This document shows, piece after piece, positions 24,348 through 32,100 of a DNA stretch of 64,000 nucleotides (the stretch's first letter is position 1; each line of letters opens with the position of its first letter). A program made the translations under genes and the position numbers. Where the stretch lies: NCBI GenBank assembly GCA_009792885.1, contig WMCF01000031.1, positions 2,147,437-2,211,436 of the forward strand. Reading direction: 5' to 3'. The notes beneath the pieces are model-generated. The model searched no databases, had not been told where the DNA came from, and worked only from the letters and a program-made list of their open reading frames with translations. Source of the DNA: Eremophila alpestris peregrina (lineage: Eukaryota; Chordata; Aves; Passeriformes; Alaudidae).

Positions 24348-24378
24348 CATCCCATCCCGTCCCATCCCATCCCTCCCC
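24348..24378 (+). repeat. CATCC-type repeat; G-quadruplex motif on the - strand
   Basis: From 24351 six runs of three or more C are separated by only one or two bases (AT, GT, AT, AT, T). Read on the - strand this satisfies the usual four-run G-quadruplex rule with very short loops. It lies in the CpG-rich 5' flank of TBX1. Confidence 0.7.
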
Positions 24379-24544
24379 GGCGGCCGCTCGCCGTGCCCGG
24401 GAGGCGGGGAAGGGCCTCCCCAGCCCTTTGACACCGTCTCGGCAGGAGTTTCACTTCGCTTTCGCCGCCGCCGCTGCCACTTCTGCAGGCAAACACCCCC
24501 GGCTTCCATGTGACGCCTCCCAGCCACTGAATGGGGAAAGCGCC

Positions 24545-24550
24545 TATAAG
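24545..24550 (+). promoter_or_regulatory. Weak TATA-like element
   Basis: TATAAG, within CGCCTATAAGGGAG, lies about 650 bases upstream of the first TBX1 start codon. It could serve a second start site between the predicted first exon and the first coding exon. Evidence is limited to the motif and its position. Confidence 0.15.
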
Positions 24551-24669
24551 GGAGACACTTTCCCTTCGTGAAGGAGAAAAGGAGGGGACGAGGGGGGCAG
24601 AAGCAGGAGGTGGTGGTTGAGGGGAAGGGAAGACAGAAAATAAATTAATAAATCGCAGGGATCGAATTT

Positions 24670-24680
24670 GGGGGGGGGGG
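24670..24680 (+). repeat. Run of 11 G
   Basis: An uninterrupted G homopolymer lies in the 5' region of TBX1. Its length may be unreliable because homopolymers are prone to sequencing error. Confidence 0.85.
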
Positions 24681-25104
24681 TGTCAGAAATCGACACCCCG
24701 GAAAAGAAATTCGTGGGATTATTTATTTGTTGCCCCCCGGTCCCGTCTCGCTGACAGAGCTCTGTTCGCCGTTGCGGTGCTCGGCGCCGGCTACAAAGGG
24801 CCCAGGGGAAGTTTCTTGCTCCCCAACGCCCTTCCCGGGGGGGCAGAGGGTTTAGGTTGTTTTCTGTTTGAATTATTTTTTTTAAGTTTCCCTTCCCCAC
24901 CCCACCCCCGTCTGGAAGGAGGGGGTCTCGTTCGCACCTCCCTGGATGGTGCGGTAGAAAGGAGGGGAGTAAGGGGGTGGGAGGGGGGGCTCGTGGTGGG
25001 AGGCTGCCGCGCCTGCTGCTCCTGCATTGGTGTCTCCCCTATGGACGAAAACAGCCCTCTGTCTCCCAAGGCAAATGCTTTCAGTATCGCCTCTCTGATT
25101 TCAG

Positions 25105-25230
25105 TCGCCGCCGCCGAGCAAGCAGGGAAAGGAGCGCTGGAGGAGCGCCGCGGCGGCCGCAGCGCGCCCGCCCGCCCCGGCTGCCGCCCGCAGAAGATGC
25201 ACTTCAGCACCGTCACCAGGGACATGGAAG
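25105..25230 (+). CDS. TBX1: TBX1 first coding exon, short N-terminus form (CDS from 25197)
   Basis: The ATG at 25197 gives 11 codons, MHFSTVTRDME, plus one base, followed by donor GTGAGT at 25231. The residues match the known start of mammalian TBX1 isoform C. An acceptor, CTCTGATTTCAG, ends at 25104, so the exon probably starts at 25105 with 92 bases of 5' UTR. No upstream ATG occurs in that stretch. Confidence 0.88.
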
Positions 25231-26105
25231 GTGAGTGCCTCGCTCGGCCCCGCAGAGCTGCGGGGACAGATCCGCCGGCCACCGCGTATCCGAGGGCTTT
25301 CACGTGGCCCGGGCCGGCAGCCGGGCCGGGGGCAGCGCACGGAACGCGGCCTGCCTGCGGGGCCGGTCGGAGGAGGCTTTGCCGTTCCTCCCGGCACGCC
25401 TGGGCCCCTGTAGCCCTCCCTTAGAGAAAGGCATTGCCCGTGGCCCGGTAGCAGCTTTCGACGGCTCCGCCGCTGGGACTCGCGTCTTCTCAGAGGCGCT
25501 GAAAGCATCCCCCGACAGCGCCGGCCGTGCCCAAGGCAGCGGCAGGCCGGTGCTCGGCTCCCACCGGGGGCCTGGGGGCTGCGTCGGAAATAACGCAAGG
25601 CACTCCCGAGACCTCGAGGAGCCTTTCAGCATCGGAGGGGATCTGAAGGAGCCGGCCGCTCCCCGGGGCGGCCTGTCATGCGCCGCAGGGCCCGCTCGGG
25701 CCGGCGGCCGAGGGCTGCGCAGCCGGGTTCGTCCCGGTGCTCCTCGGCGCGGAGCCGGAGCTTTGCTTTGGTCCCGGCCTCTTCCCCCTTCTCGGCCGGG
25801 GATGGAAGGAATGGGGCATTGCCAAACTAGATCCGACTTCCCCTGTCAGCCGCAGCCCCGCGGCTCCAGAGTGAAGGACGTTACCTGTCGCAGCGTAGCT
25901 ACACGGAAATAAGAGCCGATTTATTTCTTTGAGTTCCCCCACATCTCTTTTTTCTTTTTTTTTTTTTCCTTTTTTTTCTCTCTTTTTTTGAAAGGGGGGC
26001 GAAAGGAGGGAGTTTGCTTTGTCCCAAGTGGTGTGTGCCGAGGGAGGCCTGCAGAGATAGCACGGGCTTTGCACCGCCGAGGCTCTTGGCAGACCTCTCG
26101 GGTTT

Positions 26106-26146
<41 letters not shown>

Positions 26147-29100
26147 AAAAAAAGAAAAAAAAAAGCCGAGGCAGGCAGGCAGCGGGAGCAGCGAGCTCCC
26201 CGCCTGCCCCGGGGGGAGCGGGGCTGGGGCCAAGCAAAGCGGAAAGGGGGAGGCGCCCCGCTGGGCTGGGCGCGGGGCAGGAGAGGAGGCGGAGGGCACC
26301 CCGCGGAGCCGGTGCGGAGGCGGGGGCCGCGCGGAGCGGCGCGGAGCTGGGGGGAAAGCGGGAGCCGGAGCGGAGCCCTGATCGCTTGTTTTTGGAATGA
26401 TTTCAGCTATCTCCAGCCCCTGGCTCACCCAGCTGTCCCATTTTTGCGATGTTGCAGCTTTCACGGCCAACAGCCTGAGCAGCCTGAACGCCTCCGGGGG
26501 GTACCACCTCTCCCCCTCCCCGGGGGACCCGTACGGACAACATGAGCCGCCACACTACGAGCCCTGCGCGGCTCAGCAGCACCCGCACCCGCCGCCCCAG
26601 CCCCAGCACGGCTACCCTTTCGGCGGGGCGGCGGCGGCCGGGACCAACCCGCCGGCCCCAGGCCCCGAGCAGCCCGAGGGCGCCGGTGGAGCCGCTGCGG
26701 GGCCGGCCGCAGTCTCGGGTTGCTCTGCGGGGGCGGCCGCCACGGCCAAGGCTCCGGTGAAGAAGAACCCGAAGGTGGCTAACGTGAGCGTCCAGCTAGA
26801 GATGAAGGCGTTGTGGGACGAGTTCAACCAGCTGGGCACTGAGATGATCGTCACCAAGGCAGGCAGGTTAGTGCGGAGCTCCCGAGCGGCCCCGGCTCTC
26901 CAGCCGCTCCCTCCGGACCCGGGAACCCAGGCCAGTCGGGGCGGGAGAGTCCGGTGCGAGCGGTTGAATTCGCAGTTTGGGGGGGAGATTGAAGCTGCTG
27001 CCCAAGGGCGAGTCGAGCTCGCCGTCATTTGATCCTTGCGCTTCTCCTGGGGCGAAATCTGCGAGCTTTTGCGGCCCGAAGGCCTCGGTGCTGCGGAAGA
27101 ACGCGTGGCTGCTGCTGCGGGCTGACGGCGAAGGCGTGCGGAGGACGGCAGGCAGGGCACTGGGTTTCACTGGGAAGGGCGCTGTGCTCCTCCGGGCGCC
27201 TTCGACTCTGACCCCGCGCGGGACTTCGATCCGTGTTTACGGACGACAGTGTGTGCTCCCGGGGCGGACAGCAACGATACGGGGAAAGGGAAAAAAAAAC
27301 CACGCAAACCGTGCAAAACCTGTTAAATACATTCTTAGCACGGGCAGATGTTTTCCTTCCGGCGGAGACGCGAACAGACCCTAATTCTGCACCTTGAAAC
27401 GCGTTCCAGGGCTGTTGCATTTGCCGATTATCGAGTAACGAGCCCGGCGGAACGCGGCTCCTCTCGGCTCTGCTCCGGCCGCCGCAGCGCCGTTCCGGGG
27501 CCAGGACCCTGCTCCTGGCCAGGGAACAAAGCGGCTGATGCGATCGCGTTAGGAACGAGCAAAACATATGGGGGAAAGAGCAGTCCCAATACAGTTGTTA
27601 GTCACTGCATTTAATGGAGATCCTCGGGAAGCGCCGCGGCGGCTCGGGCAGAGCTGCGAAGCTTTCCCTGCCAGGCTCCGGGCAGAGCTGCGAATTGGCC
27701 AGGGTCGGAGTCTTCCCTTGGTTTAAAGCGATCCGGCGTGGGGGAGAAAAGAAAAACAAACAAATTAAGGAATCCCCGTTGCTTGCTCTCAGTTCGTCCC
27801 GGGGCTGACTGCGGCGGGATGGCCGGGAGAGAGGGTCGGACTCCGTTCCGAACGGGCTGGCAAGAGCTGTGACCGCGGCCGTGCGCTCCTGCTCTCTGGT
27901 TAGCGATTCTGAGAGTCCCGAAAGTTCAAAAGAAATGTAACATGCTTACATATACACAGTCGTCTTTTTTATTTCTTTTTTTTATATATATATTAGCAAT
28001 TTCCTAAAATAAAACAATCCCCGTGGTGCCCGGTGCAAAAGCAGCCGGCGCTGCGTTGCGGGAGCCGGGCGGAATTTCCCGCAGACGGTGCCTGCCCCGG
28101 CGCCGGGTCGCACAGCCCGCTGTCTCCGGCCGCGGCCCCTGAGCCCGGCGCCGGGCTCGGCGATGCTTTCCTTAGCGGAAAAGGTCGTTCAGGCTCCAGG
28201 CGGAGGCTCTCTGCAAACAGGAGTTCTTCGATCTGGCTTTCTTAGCTCTCCAAGAAGAGCGAAAGGATTGCAAATATCCCACTTCAAAAGTTTCGGAAAT
28301 TAACCAGTTCGAATTGAATCGGGGCTTTCCTCCCACCCTATTCTTCGTTTACTTTATGACACAGTCGAAACGCCAGACAGGCGAGTAAAAACAGGAGAAA
28401 ACGGGGTAAAAGCAGCAGGAAAAGGCTCGGGGAAGGCGCTGCAAAGCCCATTCTTTCCCAGCACCTCTGGGCTGGCCCTGCTGTTTGTCTAGATGGGTCT
28501 TATCATCTCGGGTTGTTTGTTTTAAAACTAAGTTTTAGAACAAGAAACACCGGAATTGGAGCTAATGGGGGCTTTTACACGTTTAAAAATAATAATAGCA
28601 GAGGGAGCGACTGAAAACGTCCTCCAGAGTTTGCTAAACCCTAACAGAGAGGGAGACGCAGCCGCCCGAATCCGATGCAGCCCGGCAGTGCTGGGCCCGA
28701 TCTGGAAGAGCTGCGGAGCCGAAGGCGCGCTGCCCCATCGCCCCTCAGAGAGGGCAGGGGCACATAACAGCAGGTCCGGCCGTGCGCCCCGAGAACGAGC
28801 CGGGGGGGCTCTCTGTGTCCGGCTTTGATCGGGCTGTTTGTTCAGGGGGCGGTTGGGACTGTGGTTTTTCAATGGCTGCAAAACTCTTCCCGCAGTATTG
28901 CCCACCGTCGCTCGCTTGGTCTACTGCTCTGTAAGACAAACGAAGCTATAACGAGCCCCGACTCCAGGGCACACCTTCGGCGTGTCCCGCCGGGGAGCCG
29001 CGGGCCAGGCCCTGGTCCCGGTGTGTGCAGATGCAGGAGGGACGGATGGGTGGACCGTCCCGGCCTCTTCCCTTAGCCCATCGCCGATCGCATTGTACTG

Positions 29101-32100
29101 CAGGAATCGTGTCCTTCCTGAGCGTGGGATCCGCGTTTCGGCTTAGCTTTGGGTCTCCGGGGGCCTGGGCAGAGAAAAACCAGGGGGAGCAGCCGCAGGG
29201 GCTGGCCTGCCCAGCTCCGGAGCTCTGGGCTCCTTTCCGCTCTCCTTTTCGTCCCGCAAAGGTGCGGGGAGCGGGAGCCCGACCGGACTCCTGCAATGAA
29301 GTGGATCCGGGACGGGACTTTCTAGGAGATGCCCATTGCCCTCTAGCCCTTGCCCGCCGAGGGGGAGCGTTTGCCCCTCCGGCCTGGGAGAGGTCTCCCG
29401 CTGGCTCTAGGGGCTGCTGCTGTAACCGCTGCTTTCAAACGGGCGCAGTTTGGTGGCACAGAAGCTGCACAGGTGGGAATTCGATCACCTCGTGTCGTTC
29501 GCAGGAGTTTTTAGATTTGTCCCCAACGGGCTGCCCGAGACTTGAGTGCGGGTCTGCGGACGGGGTAATGCCTTGCATTTGCCTCCAGTCAGGTCAGCTA
29601 AAATGATGGAGAAACCACAGGGAATAAATTCTTTTTACTTGATTTCCCACAGCAAAGGCCGAGGATGCTCTTGTTCCCCCTGGCCTCTCTGTTCCACCGC
29701 GGTGGGGCATTTCGGGTATCGGACACGAACGGTCCCAGAGCCAGCGGGAGAGGCAGGACGCCCCGGGCTCGCCTTTCGGGATGCTGCCGAGGGCTGGGGA
29801 ACGCGGCAGCCAGTTTCACCCCGCAGCTTGGGCGTATCTGCCTCTTCCTCCGGCCACTGGTTTCTGCAAGGGGACTTGTCATCAGAACCGGGGGGGTATG
29901 GGAGTAGCTGGAGGGGAAGAGACCCGTGCCGGCCCATCGGGGTTCCCCGCTGCTTTTCAGCTTAGCACTTCTCTCTCCTCTCTGTGCCAGGCGCATGTTC
30001 CCCACCTTCCAGGTGAAGATATTTGGGATGGACCCTATGGCTGACTACATGCTCCTCATGGATTTTGTCCCGGTGGATGACAAGCGATACCGGCAAGTAA
30101 CAAATACCTGACCTGTCCCGCGGTTCTCAGAGCCGTAGGGGCTGGTGGGTCGCTGCTCACCCCCTGCTGCTGCCCTCTGGGGGTTCGGGGATGTGCCCCT
30201 GGGCGTGACACATGTCGGTGCGAGACAGGGAGGGGACACAGGATGCGGCTGACCTGGGGTCTCTTTCACTCTTGCAACGAGTCTGGGGCCGGGAGCTGCT
30301 GAACGAGACCGCAGGGCCCCCTCAGCCTTCCCACCGGGCTCACAGGCAGCCGGGGCCAGTCCGGGATGGGCAGAAGGGCAGGTTTCCACAGCGCACAGGG
30401 CAGGAGCTGCCTTGTCCTGCCCGCCAAAGCTCTCCTTGTCGTACTGCTACACGTCTCCACCGGCAAACACCCTTTGCCACTTAACAAAAATGCCCTCGGC
30501 GCTCCTTGAATGCTGTAGCCTCTCGGCGCACGTTCCGAAGCAGTGCCATGCCTGCTGGGAGCTTCCTGGGTGCTTGGGTGAAGAGAGTGGGTTTTGTGCT
30601 CTGGAAAGGCACCAACCACCCAAGCCACAAAACCCTGTCCTTGTTTCAGTGGCAGTATAGGAAGGCCTTGGAAACTGTCGACTTACAAGGCAGTGATGCA
30701 GTCTGGTTTGGAACCCCTTTAATTTTAAGACAGTGAAAGGCACATTATGTATTTAGCTTCAGATCAGGACGCCGAGCAGGCAGCCCGCATAGGAATCACA
30801 GGGTCTGATATATAAATATTTAGACAGATATCCAAATTCTCAGGGCGTCCTAGAAATGTTTGCTTGTCAAGGGAAGTAGGATATATAACATCCAATTGAG
30901 TATATCTTTAAAAAGTAATGTTTCTGCTCAAGTCCAATGGTTTCTAATTCCCCCTGTGCAAACACTGGCTTTTAAAGTAAACACGTGTATAGATTGGTTT
31001 CTCTGTTTTAAATGTTACTGTTGAATATGTACTTTGAAAGAATGAAACAAGACTTCTAAATTCTGAACCTGCTATTAATCTACACACAACTTTCCACTCT
31101 TCACTTAAAGCCAGAATATTACTGTATGGAGGGCTCTTTTTCACCCTTTATTTTAGAGGAAGGGGGAAGCTTTTGTGGCTTCTCTCCCAAATCTGCACGG
31201 GTAGCTATAAATTTCCTCCGTCCTGCAGATTTCTCTCACAACAGTTCCATCACCGACCAGATAAAATATTATATCCCCTCCGCAGCAATTCTAGCTGCGG
31301 AAAAGAGCTCATTCCTCTCGTGGTCGTAGGAAGCGGGAGTGATGGAGAGGCGGTGCTTCCCCCTCGGTGGGCCAGGGGGACCGTCCCGGGCCGGGTCCTG
31401 CGGGGCGCGGGTGCTGCAGTCGTTCAGGGCACCGCTGCAGGAGCCTCCCGTGCCGCGGCTGAGGGTGCCTTCCCTCCCGCAGGTACGCCTTCCATAGTTC
31501 CTCCTGGCTGGTGGCCGGCAAAGCCGACCCTGCCACCCCCGGGAGAGTCCATTACCACCCGGACTCCCCGGCCAAAGGGGCGCAGTGGATGAAGCAGATC
31601 GTTTCCTTCGATAAGCTCAAACTGACCAACAATTTGCTGGATGACAACGGGCATGTAAGTGTTCCCGGGAGAGAATGTCCGATACGGGGCTGCGCCGGGT
31701 GGGAACTCCCCGCTCTGTGACTCCCGTGGGGTGACCCTGCCCGCGTCCCCCGCCCCGGGGGCTCTGCCCCAGCCCCGCGGCTGCCCCGGGCAGTGGAGCC
31801 GGCAGGGCCGGGGCTGCGCTCTCCTCTCTCCATGCTCCGCCTGGATCAGTTATTGTCTCCTTGCTCGTTTTATCATTCAGATCATTTTGAACTCCATGCA
31901 CAGATACCAGCCGCGTTTTCACGTGGTCTACGTGGACCCCCGGAAAGATAGCGAGAAATACGCGGAGGAGAACTTCAAAACTTTCGTCTTCGAGGAGACG
32001 CGCTTCACGGCAGTGACCGCCTACCAGAACCACCGGGTGAGGCAGCAGCGGAGCTCGGGGAAACCGAAAGCGGGGGTTGGGGTCGCCCCGGAGGTACCAG

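Noticed and set aside
25235..25912. + strand frame of 225 codons in TBX1 intron 1
   Set aside because: It is intronic and a product of high GC; no similarity to known proteins is evident.
29025..29965. Frames of 139-193 codons in TBX1 intron 2
   Set aside because: Several frames on both strands overlap, with no conserved motif and no splice logic connecting them to the T-box exons.
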